A DNA stretch of 64,000 nucleotides, taken from the NCBI GenBank assembly GCA_026936325.1, contig JAPTHN010000001.1, positions 76,701,380-76,765,379 on the forward strand, written 5' to 3'. This DNA comes from Platynereis dumerilii. Lineage: Eukaryota; Annelida; Polychaeta; Phyllodocida; Nereididae. Within the stretch, counting starts at the first letter, position 1, and each line of letters starts with the position of its first letter. A model generated the notes under the pieces. The model was not told where the DNA came from and ran no database searches. It saw only the letters and a program-made list of their open reading frames with translations. Both the position numbers and the translations under genes were made by a program. Shown here in pieces: positions 26,339-38,057 of this stretch.

Positions 26339-26882
26339 GAGGGAACCGGGCACATTGGGACGTGGGACACTATGGGACGGTGGGGTTTTCTTGGTTCCTG
26401 GCAAGGTATTGATATGGACACTGCCATCATATCTTGTAATTTCACGTCCTGATGTTTCTATCGTTTTAGTGAGGAAAAGTATGTTTTCCTACTACTAAAG
26501 TAAATTCAGAGGGAATAAATTCAAACCATTCTCTGGACAAACCAAGAATAATGAGGCTTTCTCAATAGATGACCGCACCCAGAACAGTTTATGTTTTAAA
26601 AATGTTTAAAAATGTTTAATGTTATCAGCTATTGGCACTACAAGGTGCTAGTGCACTGTATATAGTCTTACGCATTTCTTATATCTAGTGCACTTCGAGT
26701 GTTAAAATGATTTCCGTCGGGGCACATTGGGACAGTCATGATCACGATCACATTTTGCTGTCTGGCATTTATAGTATTGGTGATATTCACACAAACTTTT
26801 GAATTGCTCAGAGCTTTCAGCATTGAGCAAAATTAGTAGAAATTAAAAGCGTCTCAAATTCCCAATGTGCCCCGGTTCCCCC
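26339..26882. mobile_element. MITE with TA target duplication
   Basis: The inverted ends are GAGGGAACCGGGCACATTGGGA and its near mirror at 26861-26882 (TCCCAATGTGCCCCGGTTCC), flanked by TA on both sides (26337-26338 and 26883-26884). The GGGCACATTGGGAC word recurs internally near 26718. It is 544 bp and non-coding. A TA duplication points to the Tc1/mariner group. Confidence 0.8.
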
Positions 26883-27719
26883 TATTCATCTATCTTTCAG
26901 TTCCCATTTGGCACTCTAATGCTCCTGAGTTTGGGGGTCCAATCCCGGCAGCTCTCACCAACATATATAATATAGGTGCTATTCTTGGGAGTAAGAACAA
27001 TGTGACATAAGTGACTTCAGTTCATGCAAAGGCTTTGGCTACAATTTCTTCTTTTAGACTGGAATCACAAAAAAAAAAAACCTTTATGTTTGTATTTTTT
27101 TCCAACTACTTATACTTGAGGTTTTTGGCCCAGGTTCCCTGAAGGCAGATTAGGTGAGTTGAAAGGGACTACAGAAGAGAGTGGGTAGGCTATGATTTAA
27201 GAAAGGATTTTTGCAAGTTACACAAGATCAAGATGCTATTCAAAGATGGAAAGTAAGTAGAAAGGAGGACGTACGTTTTGATGTGAGGTGTGCATGGTGG
27301 CCTTAGGATACACACCCATAACTATTACGAAAGTAATTATGGTTAAGTACTACTTTCAGTTTTCTATAATCCTTCTTCAAGAGAACACCCTGCAGTCACA
27401 AGCAAATGATTACTAATAACAAAATTACCTCATAACTTCAAATGACGCAGAAAACACGTGCCAGTGAAAGGCTGAAATGATGGGAATTAAATTCGAGCCA
27501 ATCACCCCATGATTCCAGCGCTGACCAAGACCTACGTTGGACGGCAGTTTCTATCATCCTTTGTCTCATTGCAGTGTCCCCTTAAGGTCTCATACAGTGG
27601 GCAGTGGGCTCTTTTAAATTACTTGGAGTTGTACAGAGCAACATTCGAAGGAATAACAGTGCAGCCCTTAAAAAGCTAAAAAGTGCATTAACCAACCAGA
27701 GTTTAGCAAGGAATATCAT

Positions 27720-28110
27720 GTCCCTATGGGCACATCTACGTTGTAGCAACGTCACAACAACATCACCCTGTTAAAATGATGTAGAATTATATGATAGAAA
27801 TTATGTTGTCTCAATGTTGTGAAGCAACTTCAAAGATATGACGTCAGCAAGTGCCGTTGTGCATGGCAACTTTTTACCAACATTGTGAGGCAGTTCGACG
27901 TCAGCTTGCGACGTTATGGCAATGTTGTAAAAAACCCCAAATGTTGTGTTCACGTTGTGGCAACATAATCTCTACCATACATATCTACGTGATCAAAGAC
28001 CAGCACTCCACCAATTAGCAACGTTGTGATTTACATCATGCGCCATTTTGGGTGGACTTTCGTATTCCAGTTCCTTATCAAAGAATATCCTGTGGACTTT
28101 CATATTTCAG
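27720..28110. repeat. Hairpin-rich repeat with ACGTTGTxGCAACGT words
   Basis: ACGTTGTAGCAACGTC near 27730 and a partly mirrored CACGTTGTGGCAACA near 27951 bracket a segment full of CAACATTGT-like words, suggesting a decayed inverted-repeat element. Just after it, a block GTGGACTTTC..ATT.CAGTTCCTTAT occurs twice in tandem (28050-28110). Confidence 0.45.
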
Positions 28111-28310
28111 TTCCTTATGACATATGATGAGCAGGAATGAGCTAACATTGCAGACCAGAGATAATCAGCAGCACTCAGATAATGACCTGCAGTTTCAGAT
28201 CAACATGGAAAATTAGGATTAAAACTATAATTAGCTCAAGCAGCCTTGAGACATTTTTTATGGTTTTAACCAAGTTTTAAACATTTTGTTTGCAGGTGCA
28301 TTCAGTACCG

Positions 28311-28940
28311 GGACACTGGGGTGAATAGGGACACTGGGGTGAATAGGGACACTGGGGGGGGTGAATAGGGACACTGGGGGTGAATAGGGACACGGGGGTG
28401 AATAGGGACACTGGGAGTGAATAGGGACACTGTGAATAGGGACACTGTGAATAGGGACACTGTGAATAGGGACACTGTGAATAGGGACACTGTGAATAGG
28501 GACACTGTGAATAGGGACACTGTGAATAGGGACACTGGGGTCAATAGGGACACTGGGGTGAATAGGGACACTGGGGGTGAATAGGGACACTGGTGAATAG
28601 GGACACTGGGGTGAATAGGGACACTGGAGGTGAATCGGGACACTGGAGCAAACAGGGACACTGGAGGTGAATAAGGACATTGGGGGTGAATAGGGACACT
28701 GGGGGGTGAATTGGGACACTGGGGGGGGGGAAGAATAGGGACACTGGGGTGAATAGGGACACTGGGGTGAATAGGGACACTGGGGGGGGTGAATAGGGAC
28801 ACTGGGGGTGAATAGGGACACTGGGGGGGGTGAATAGGGACACTGGGGGTGAATAGGGACACTGGGGGTGAATAGGGACACTGGGGGTGAATAGGGACAC
28901 GGGGGGGGTGAATATAGGGACACTGGGGGTGAAAAGGGAC
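28311..28940. repeat. G-rich minisatellite, unit about 18-20 bp
   Basis: GTGAATAGGGACACTGGG is repeated over 30 times. Variation lies almost only in the G-run length, plus a block of seven shorter units lacking the extra G bases (about 28430-28530). All G runs are on the plus strand. Minus-strand open frames across it (SLFTPV repeats) are a by-product of the repeat. Confidence 0.95.
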
Positions 28941-29350
28941 AGACCACAGGCCAAAACCTAACAAGAGACTTTTAGCTATATGTCAATTAGTGTATTCAAA
29001 GGTGCCATGCTCTTACTGGACAGAAAAGAGGTCACTTGTGGAATCAGCCAGTCAGTGAAGTTTTCCTCGGTGGGAAATTATTGATTTCACGGTTGCTGAG
29101 ACAGTAATTATTTATTTCAAGCTTGCGAAGTCCTCGAATATTAATTCTAAAATAAAGCAACACCTTGTTAAGAAATACCCCCACCAGAAATTATTTATTT
29201 CAAGACTGCTCAAAAAGAATTTATTCATTTCACCAAAACTGAGCAAGAAATTATTTATTAAAAAAAACTCCTAGCTCTCTGCCCCACCAGGTTTTTAATG
29301 ACCTTAACATTTTTAATGGTCTTAACAGTTCAACAAAATATGTCCCCCTT
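28941..29350. other. Non-coding stretch with AAATTATTTATTT repeats
   Basis: The word AAATTATTTATTTCA recurs about four times between 29085 and 29260. Nothing else is recognised. Confidence 0.5.
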
Positions 29351-29354
29351 CATA

Positions 29355-32300
29355 AGCTTGAATATAATAATATAATAATCATAATAATAGGCATTTGTAT
29401 AGCGCTAATTCCAGTAAACTGCTCACTAGCGCTTGTGCATGATGGATCTATTTGTAGAAACTCTTAAACAGGTGAGTTTTAAGATTTCTTTTGAAACCAT
29501 CAACTGTCTTGGAGGCCTTGACATTCTCTGGGAGTTGGTTCCACAGTTTTGGAGCGGCATGTGAAAAGGCTCTGTCTTCGTATTTGTTTTTGTTGTAGGA
29601 AGTTGGTAAATTTAGGAGTATTTTGTTATTGCTCCTCAGATTACAATTTCTTTCAGATTTTTGCTGAATCATATTTTGAACATACAAGGGAGCTTGTCCG
29701 TTTAATGCTTTCCAAGTTGTTAACATGAGTTTGAATTGTATTCTGGCTGGATTGGCAGCCAATGCAGTTGCTTCCTATGCTGGCTTACACTGTCATACTT
29801 TTTCAATTTTTCAATAAGTCGAACTGCCGAGTTTTGGGCTACTTGAAGTTTATTTATTAAGCGACTCGATGCTCCATACAGAAGACCATTTCCGTAGTCT
29901 AGGTGAGGAGTGACAAGCGCATTGACTACTGTTTTGCAAGTTTCCTTGTCCAGAGACTTCCTAATTTTTGAAACATTTCTTAAATTGAAATAGGCACTCC
30001 TGCACATTTTGTTGACTTGTTTTTCCATGGTCATATTTTTGTCAAAGATTATGCCTAGATTTTTAACATGATCGGCTGCTTTGATTTCGACATTGTCAAC
30101 ATGGATTGATGATACTTGGAGTTTATTAAGCTGGTGCGGACTGCCTATGAGCAGTAATTCAGTTTTTTCTCCATTGTTGCAAAGCTTATTTTCATGAAGA
30201 AATTTCCTGATTTCAGCTATGCACTTTTCCATCTTTACAACCGCATTTCTCTGATCTAAGAATGTTGGCTTGAAAGAGAGAATAAGTTGCTCATCATCGG
30301 CATACTTTTGGTCTTTAACTTGATTTTTTCCAGCCACTTCGCTTAATGGAGCGATGTATGAATTAAATAGGATTGGTCCTAATTTTGAACCTTGAGGAAC
30401 CCCAAATTTCAGTGGCAGTTTGGTTGATGTTTTGTTATTAATTATAACTGACTGTGACCTATCAGAAATGTAGGACTTAAACCAGCATAGTGCAGAATCA
30501 TGAATACCATATCTGCTTTCCAAACGGTTCAGTAGAATCTTATGATCAATTGTATCAAAAGCGGCTGAAAGGTCCAGTAGTATGAGCATTGTTACCTCGC
30601 CTTTGCTTATATTCAACATGATATCGTCATGGATCTTCGTTAGGAGGGTTTCAGTGCTGTGGAATTTTCTGTAAGCTGACTGTTTCTCATCATCCAGGTT
30701 GTTTGTAGTAAGGTGGTCTGTATATTGTTTAATAATAGCACTTTCAATTAGTTTGCCCAGGAAAGGCAGATTTGATACTGGTCTATAATTCTTATAGATA
30801 AGATCCAATCCACCTTTTTTTAGCAGAGGTTTCACTAAGGCATGTTTCAACTCAAGAGGCATTTCTCCCAGTGAGAGTGACTCATTGACAATCTTGGTTA
30901 TAATTGGGAGGTATTCATCAATGCATTCGAGCAAAAGCCATGTGGGAATAGGATCAAGTTGGCAGTGTTTAACAGGCATTTCCCTGATCAGTTTCTTAAT
31001 GTCCCTTTGAGACAAACTTCGAAAGTGTCGCAGTGTGTGAGGGGCAGTTTTAGTATCATTAACAGTCTCATTTTGTGTAGAGTCCAACTTAGACCTAAGT
31101 GTTTTAATCTTTTCGTCAAAGAACTTATTAAAATCATCTGCCAGGTCAATTTCATTTGTATGTGGTGGCAGAGGTAGTTCCTGTTTTCTGTTCAAACTTG
31201 AGTTCAGTAACTTGAACAACTTCTTAGCATCACCATTAGAATCTTTAATCTTCACTCGCAGGTCTTCTGATTTGAGGTGATTCAGCTGCAGATTCAATGC
31301 ATTTCGTTTTTCTTTGAATGATTCCCAGTCATTTTCAAGTCTGGTTCTCCTCCATAATCTCTCTGCTTTCCTTTTTGATGATTTTAGAATCTTAATATCA
31401 GCATTGCTGAACGGATTTGGTGTGCGCAGAGTTACTTCTCTAGTTTTAATGGGAGCATGTTTGTCCAGAACAACTTCGGTGGAATTGTAGAGTCGAACGA
31501 GTTCATTGAGATCTTTTTGTTCAAGCCCATCTACAGACAGATGTCTCCCAATGTCTTTTTTAAAATCTTGGACAATGATTTTACTAGTTTTTCTGAAACT
31601 GACTTTCTTCTTGGGTTTTTTTGCTTTCTTTATTGGAATGTCAAACAGAATGCAATTATGATCGGAGAGCAGGTCACTGACCATACAGTTGTTCAATATC
31701 GATTTTTCTCTTGTGATGACAAGGTCTAGCGTATTGCCATCTTTGTGTGTTGGAGCCGATACATGTTGCACAAGATCAAACATTTCAAGGATGTTTTTAA
31801 ATTGAATGACTTTGTTGTCACCTGGTTTGTTCACATGGAAGTTGAAATCACCAGTAATTATGATTTCATTGTTTAAAGTTTGATAGTGTCCCAGAAATTT
31901 TGTGAATTCTGTTAAGAATTCTGCAAGACTGTATTTATTTTTGTTGGATGGTTCTGGGCGGTAAACCAGAAGAATTGTAACAATTTTTCCATCTAGTTGG
32001 ACTTGGATCTCCATGTGTTCAAAGGTCTTGGTCTTCATGCGATCTTTTGTAATTGCTTGAATGCCAGATCTGACAAGGCAACCTACTCCACCACCTGGTC
32101 TTCCTAACCGGGGTGAACTTAGGAAGAAATATTCACCATTTTGCTCCATGTCGCCAATTTCAACTTTATCGTCGTCTTTAAGCCATGTCTCAGTGAAAAG
32201 AAAGATATCTAGATCATGCTCATCATTGTAGTCATTAACTGTCTGCGTTTTCTGCCTCAAACTTTGAGCGTTCCATACACAGGTTCTTAGAGTGTTACAT

Positions 32301-32509
32301 TTGAGATTAGTCTTTGAGGGATTTCTGGCATTTTTTGGACTAGCTGACATGAAGTCTGATTGTGCCAAAATCTGAAACCTGTTTGAGAGTTTAATTGATC
32401 CCAAGTTGCTATTTGGTAGAGGTAATGGAGTTGAGGTTGGCAGAGTATTGATATGTTTGTTGAGACCAGTCCGCAAAACATCAGAGTAAAGCTTTCTGTA
32501 TTTGTGCAT
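29355..32509 (-). mobile_element. L2-like LINE, nearly complete, minus strand
   Basis: A non-LTR retrotransposon with endonuclease plus reverse transcriptase and a typical L2-type 3' end. On the minus strand the tail reads TTAGCGCTATACAAATGCC followed by a run of ATT units (about 29355-29410). That AGCGCTATA..AAT word followed by (ATT)n is characteristic of L2/CR1-group 3' ends. There is no obvious ORF1 in the window. The 170 bp between its start and the 90-bp satellite may be its 5' UTR. One frameshift separates the last about 100 residues, so the copy is recent but broken. Confidence 0.9.
29448..32509 (-). pseudogene. L2-like LINE ORF2: endonuclease plus reverse transcriptase
   Basis: The main frame gives 929 residues (29720-32509). 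The N-terminal endonuclease shows VWNAQSLRQKT, LFTETWL, IIITGDFNFHVN, TLDLVITR and SDHNCILFDI. The reverse transcriptase shows YRPVSNLPFLGKLIE, LLDLSAAFDTIDHKILL, FGVPQGSKLGP and the YADD active site (followed by EQL where TQL is usual). The frame reaches the C-terminal QLHWLPIQ block and then shifts. The rest of that domain (ARIQFKLMLTTWKALNG to the end) continues in another frame and stops at 29448. A single frameshift near 29750 is therefore the only break I can see. The plus-strand frames here are shadows. Confidence 0.9.
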
Positions 32510-32689
32510 CGTTACTATTTGTCCAAAGTAAGAAATTACTTATGAGCACAGTAATTTGCCACTTAAGTTGGTCAGGTTCGAGGATCAAGCAATTTGTGAC
32601 TGTGTTTCAAGAAGACGGCTTGAATATTGAATGAGATGCACAGATGTGCGCAGCTGTATTGAAGGAAGGCGGCTCGAGTATTGAGATGG

Positions 32690-35392
32690 TTTGTTAGGCA
32701 ATTTGGCTGGTTAAGTTAGTCTGTATGGCAATTTGGCTGGTTTGCAAGTGCTATGTAAGGGCAACAAAAGCACTCAAGCAGGTTAATTTGTTAGGCAAGT
32801 TGGCTGGTTCAAGTATGTCTGTTTGGCAAGTTGGCTGGTTGACAAGTGCTACTTCTTGGCAAAACAAGCAAGTCAGTTTGTCAGGCAAGTTGGCTGGTTC
32901 TGGTTAGTTCGTTTGGCAAGTTGGCTGGTGTGCAAGTGCTACGTATGGGCAACACAACAGGTTAGTTTCTTAGGCAAGTTGGCTGGTTCAAGTTAGTCGG
33001 TTTGGCAAGTTGGCTGGTTTGCAAGTGCTACTTATTGGTAACAAGCAGGTTAGTTTGTTAGGCAAGTTGGCTGGTTCAAGTTAGTCGATTTGGCAAGTTG
33101 GCTGGTTTGCAAGTGCTACTTATTGGCAACACAAGCACAGGTTAGTTTGTCAGGCAAGTTGGCTGGTTCAGGTTTGTTGGCAGGTTGGCTGGTTGGCTGG
33201 TTTTCAAGTGCTACTTGTTGGCAACACAAGCAGGTTAGTTTGTTAGGCAAATTGGCTGGTTCAAGTAAGTCTGTTTGCCCAGTTGGCTGTTTTGCAAGTG
33301 CTACTTATTGGCAACACAAGCAGGTTAGTTTGTTAGGCAAGTTGGCTGGTTCAGGTTAGTCTGTTTGGCAAGTTGGCTGGTTTGCAAGTATTACTTATGG
33401 GCAACACAAGCAGGTTAGTTTGTCAGTCAAGTTGGCTGGTTCAAGTTAGTCGGTTTGGCAAGTTGGCTGGTTTGCAAGTGCTACTTATGGGCAACACAAG
33501 CCAGTTAGTTTGTTAGGCAAGTTGGCTGGTTCAAGTTAATCTGTTTGGCAAGTTGGCTTGTTTGCAAGTGCTATTTATTGGCAACACAAGCAGGTTAGTT
33601 TGTTAGGCAAGTTGGCTGGTTCAAGTTAGTCTGTTTGGCAGGTTGGCTGGTTTGCAAGTGCAACTTATGGGCAACACAAGTAGGTTAGTTTGTTAGGCAA
33701 GTTGGCTGGTTCAAGTTAGTCTGTTTGGCAAGTTGGCTGGTTTGCAAGTGCTACTTATGGGCAACACAAGCAGGTTAGTTTGTTAGGCAAATTGGCTGGT
33801 TCAAGTAAGTCTGTTTGCCCAGTTGGCTGTTTTGCAAGTGCTACTTATTGGCAACACAAGCAGGTTAGTTTGTTAGGCAAGTTGGCTGGTTCAGGTTAGT
33901 CTGTTTGGCAAGTTGGCTGGTTTGCAAGTATTACTTATGGGCAACACAAGCAGGTTAGTTTGTCAGTCAAGTTGGCTGGTTCAAGTTAGTCGGTTTGGAA
34001 AGTTGGCTGGTTTGCAAGTGCTACTTATGGGCAACACAAGCCAGTTAGTTTGTTAGGCAAGTTGGCTGGTTCAAGTTAATCTGTTTGGCAAGTTGGCTTG
34101 TTTGCAAGTGCTATTTATTGGCAACACAAGCAGGTTAGTTTGTTAGGCAAGTTGGCTGGTTCAAGTTAGTCTGTTTGGCAGGTTGGCTGGTTTGCAAGTG
34201 CAACTTATGGGCAACACAAGCAGGTTAGTTTGTTAGGCAAGTTGGCTGGTTCAAGTTAGTCTGTTTGGCAAGTTGGCTGGTTTGCAAGTGCTACTTATGG
34301 GCAACACAAGCAGGTTAGTTTGTTAGGCAAGTTGGCTGGTTCAAGTTAGTCTGTTTGACAAGTTGGCTGGTTTGCAAGTGCTACTTATTGGCAACACAAG
34401 CAGGTTAGTTTGTTAGGCAAGTTGGCTGGTTCAAGTTAGTCTGTTTGACAAGTTGGCTGGTTTTCAAGTGCTACTTATTGGCAACACAAGCAGGTTAGTT
34501 TGTTAGGCAAGTTGGCTGGTTCAAGTTAGTCTGTTTGGCAAGTTGGCTGGTTTGCAAGTGTTACTTATGGGCAACACAAGCAGGTTAGTTTGTTAGGCAA
34601 GTTGGCTGGTTCAAGTTAGTCTGTTTGGCCAGTTGGTTGGTTTGCAAGTGCTACTTATGGGCAACACAAGCAGGTTAGTTTGTTAGGCAAGTTTGCTGGT
34701 TCAAGTTAGTCTGTTTGGCAAGTTGGCTGGTTTACAAGTGCTACTTATGGGCAACACAAGCAGGTTAGTTTGTTGGGCAAGTTGGCTGGTTCAAGTTAGT
34801 CTGTTTGGCAAGTTGGCTGGTTTGCAAGTGCTACTTATGGGCAACACAAGCAGGTTAGTTTGTTAGGCAAGTTGGCTGGTTCAAGTTAGTCTGTTTGGCA
34901 AGTTGGCTGGTTTGCAAGTGCTACTTATGGGCAACACAAGCCGGTTAGTTTGTTAGGCAAGTTGGCTGGTTCAAGTTAGTCTGTTTGGCAGGTTGGCTGG
35001 TTTGCAAGTGCTACTTATGGGCAACACAAGCAGGTTAGTTTGTTAGGCAAGTTGGCTGGTTCAAGTTAGTCTGTTTGGCAAGTTGGCTGGTTTGCAAGTG
35101 CTACTTACGGGCAACACAAGCAGGTTAGTTTGTTAGGCAGGTTGGCTGGTTCAAGTTAGTCTGTTTGGCAAGTTGGCTGGTTTGCAAGTGCTACTTATGG
35201 GCAACACAAGCAGGTTAGTCTGTTAGGCAAGTTTGCTGGTTCAAGTTAGTCTGTTTGGCAAGTTGGCTGGTTTGCAAGTGCTACTTACGGAAAACACAAG
35301 CAGGTCAGTTTGTTAGGCAAGTTTACTGGTTCAAGTTAGTCTGTTTGGCAAGTTGGCTGGTTTGCAAGTGCTGCTTATGGGCAACACAAGAT
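32690..35392. repeat. Satellite array, 90-bp unit, about 30 copies
   Basis: The unit, starting CTGTTTGGCAAGTTGGCTGG, is repeated about 30 times. Each unit contains two related halves, both with GGCAAGTTGGCTGGTT. Left copies are more divergent and vary in length; right copies are nearly identical. Because 90 is a multiple of three, short open frames (LLGKLAGS repeats) survive where a variant removes the recurring stop, but there is no coding signal. Confidence 0.97.
33241..34320. repeat. Higher-order duplication of six satellite units (540 bp x 2)
   Basis: Bases 33241-33780 and 33781-34320 match across six consecutive 90-bp units, including private variants such as CTGTTTGCCCAGTTGGCTG, the TGTCAGTCAAG unit and CAACTTATGG. 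By eye I find about two mismatches in 540. Units outside this block do not share the variant order. Confidence 0.92.
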
Positions 35393-35794
35393 AATATCTC
35401 AAGATAATTTTGGCTGAATTATAGGCCCGTATGTCAACCCAAAATGTGAGTATTTATAGCTTGGTAGCATTATATTTTGCTGAGCTAGCAGCCTTCGAAT
35501 GAGCCTACCCTGTTTTAAAAAATCGGTGGCCTTTCCAATGGATATGACCCAATTTCGTAATTTCACCATGATGGCCAGCCACCAGCAGAGCATATTTCAT
35601 CAAGTGAAAGGAGAAAATTTGTTTCTCAAACATATATTATGTATTCAGCAGACAATTGAGGACAACTTTTGTAACATTTTTACTGTTTAGGATCCTTGGA
35701 AGACATGAGAAATGACTCAAGTTTGAGCACCTTTTGGGAGAAAAATTCTTGGACCAGCCGAAACTTCAAATTTTTGAAAAGAGAGGTACATGTA
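35393..35794. other. Unassigned spacer
   Basis: Unique AT-rich DNA between the satellite and the palindromic element. No gene or repeat is recognised. Confidence 0.4.
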
Positions 35795-36793
35795 CGAGGT
35801 GCGTTCAGAAAGTTCACAGCTTTTTTTTATACCGACACTTCTATTCAATTTAGAACTACGATTTTTTACAGGATAAAATTCAGCATTTTTGGAAAGGATT
35901 TCCAAAATTTGGACAATTTGGACATTCTTAAGTCATTCTGTTGCTGCCATGGAAACAGAAAGTTCGGCTAGGTGGCGCATGTAATACGGAGATCAAGAAA
36001 GTCAATGAATTGTGGCTAAGAGAGACCTCGCTCTACCACTTGTATTAGTCAGATTGACAATAATTGACACAAGAAATATGATATTAGCTTTGAAGAATAC
36101 TCGCAAATACACCAAAAGCATTAATTCGTACACCTGACCCATTGAAATATATGTTCCTTGAGGCCCTCCAGGCAAAGTTTTGTGAAAGCATTTTGGTCAT
36201 CCAAAGCCTTTTCTCCTCCTGTGCCTGAAACTATTGCCCCCACTGACTAAAGTAATGGAAAACCAGGACTTAGGCCTATGTAAAGCTTTATGTCAAAGGA
36301 ATAGCTGGGATGGATAATGCTTTCCCTTTAGGTCTCTTGTTCATACCTGTGAATCCATGCTTTGTCATAAGTCCTGATGTAGTTAAGGACCACATTCTGG
36401 CGCCTCTTACCAAATCTTGCATGCAGGAGTGCTTTCCCACGTGGGCTCAATATAAGAATACAAATGTTTGGTGCGCTTGAAAGTATATTTAGAAGCTATT
36501 ATAATATTTTTTTTGTTAAATATTGTCCTTCATACTAACTCAAGTGATAGAGAGAAGTCTTTCCATGCCACAATTCATTGACTTTCTTGATCGGCGTATT
36601 ACCTGCGCCACCTAGCTGAACTTTCTGTTTCCATGGCAACCACAGAATGACTTAAAAATGTCCAAATTGTCCAAAATTTTGGAAATACATTCCAAAACTG
36701 CTGAATTTTATCCTGTAAAAAATTCATAGTTCTAGATTGAATGTAAGTGTCCATATAAAAAAAAACCATTTAAAACTTTCTGAATGCCCCTCC
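35795..36793. mobile_element. Mariner-type foldback MITE, about 1 kb
   Basis: The ends are CGAGGTGCGTTCAGAAAGTT and its mirror AACTTTCTGAATGCCCCTC(C), flanked by TA (35793-35794 and 36794-36795). The inverted repeat is very long: about 330 bp of the left side (through TTTGGTG-type words near 36110) mirrors the right side, leaving only about 300 bp of loop. Paired landmarks include GGATAAAATTCAGCA, TTGC..CCATGGAAACAGAAAGTT and GTCAATGAATTGTGGC. There is no transposase. TA duplication and GAGGTGCGTTCA-type ends suit Tc1/mariner. Confidence 0.88.
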
Positions 36794-36795
36794 TA

Positions 36796-38057
36796 TACTC
36801 AAGGTCTGCTGGCTAAGACGAAATGAATCACTCATGTAATTTAAAGTGTCAAAATCAGCCAATTTTCAATAATTTACCAGCCAAAAAGACACACATTTTA
36901 GATTGAAGGGAGGGGGAATTTGCATAACCTGATGACTGTTGATCTGTTATAATGTTTTCATGATGTTGCAAAACTGAACAAAAATTGTGTCTATCACATA
37001 CTTTGGCAAATGGCTCTCTTATAATCAAATGTATTTAATCAAACATTAGAATTTGATTGGCGGGCATCCATCCATACCTTCCAAGAACAGTGATTTACAA
37101 AGACCACACCTTGGCCATTTCATCTCGCATTTTCATTTTGCTAAATCTGAGCACCATGCTCCTTATTAAAGGTATAAAAATGTTAACTTTTTACCTTCAG
37201 CAAATGAAGTTCGAAGAAGGTATTGTAATCAATTGGGTAAAATTGTCGTCCATCCGCTGGTCGGGCGGGAGTCGGGTGGATAGATCGTTTCTGGGCCAGG
37301 GATGAAATTCGGTACACATATATATTCAAAACTTTTTGAATTAATTAAAAAAAAAAAAAAATTATTTTTCTTCGTTTCCAGGTCAAGACTCCGTCACTAT
37401 TGCAGATGTGGCCTATATGGTTTAGTTGTGCCTTTTGATGGTTCTCATTGAGAGATATTCTGTACTTTTTGAAAAAAAATAAATTTTTTTTTGGTTTTTT
37501 CGGTCGAACACTCAGTCACTATAGAAGTTTGGTACACATAATGGCCTATATCGTCTGGTTGTGCCTTTGGAAAGGTCTGATGGAAAATATTATATACTTT
37601 TTGAGATACTGAAAAAAGTTAATAGTAATTTATTTTTTGTTGCTGGCCCAAGACTCGGTCACTATTGCACGTACATGGATAAAAACTTTAGAAATATATA
37701 ACGTCATATTTTTTGGTTTCCAATCAACAGTTTATAACCTATACTTTACATGCATGAAACTGTACCATAATATGCATAAATTAGTCTAATAAGGCCTTTC
37801 GCTGGTTTACAAACCAAGACAAGCAGATGGACAGATAGCAGGAAAATAGAGATAATTGAAGGCCACGAATCGACCAGTGGCATATTTAGGAGTTTCCAAT
37901 ACTGGCCATGCCCCCCAGGCCCAAAATTCACGTGGAACAGATAGTAAATGCAGCAGAGCGCCACATATTCATCCCACATTTAATGATACAAATATTAATT
38001 GCCCCCCTCAGGCCATTTCTGGAAACCCCCCTGGCTGGCCACTTGACCACTATTGCA
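36796..38057. other. Non-coding stretch with a degenerate tandem repeat
   Basis: Between about 37300 and 37670 the series 'gtcactat..gg.ctata..gg.t..gttgtgcctttg...tactttttga' occurs about 2.5 times with a unit near 130-150 bp. No gene is supported. Confidence 0.6.

Noticed and set aside
28258-28964. Three overlapping 130-230 codon frames of SLFTPV repeats
   Set aside because: Products of the G-rich minisatellite; no start context, no non-repeat domain.
32725-33359. Frames with LLGKLAGS repeats
   Set aside because: The 90-bp satellite unit is divisible by three; frames stay open only where a variant removes a recurring stop.
28311-35392. CRISPR-like alternation of repeats and spacers
   Set aside because: Units are head-to-tail without unique spacers; these are minisatellite and satellite DNA in a eukaryotic genome.
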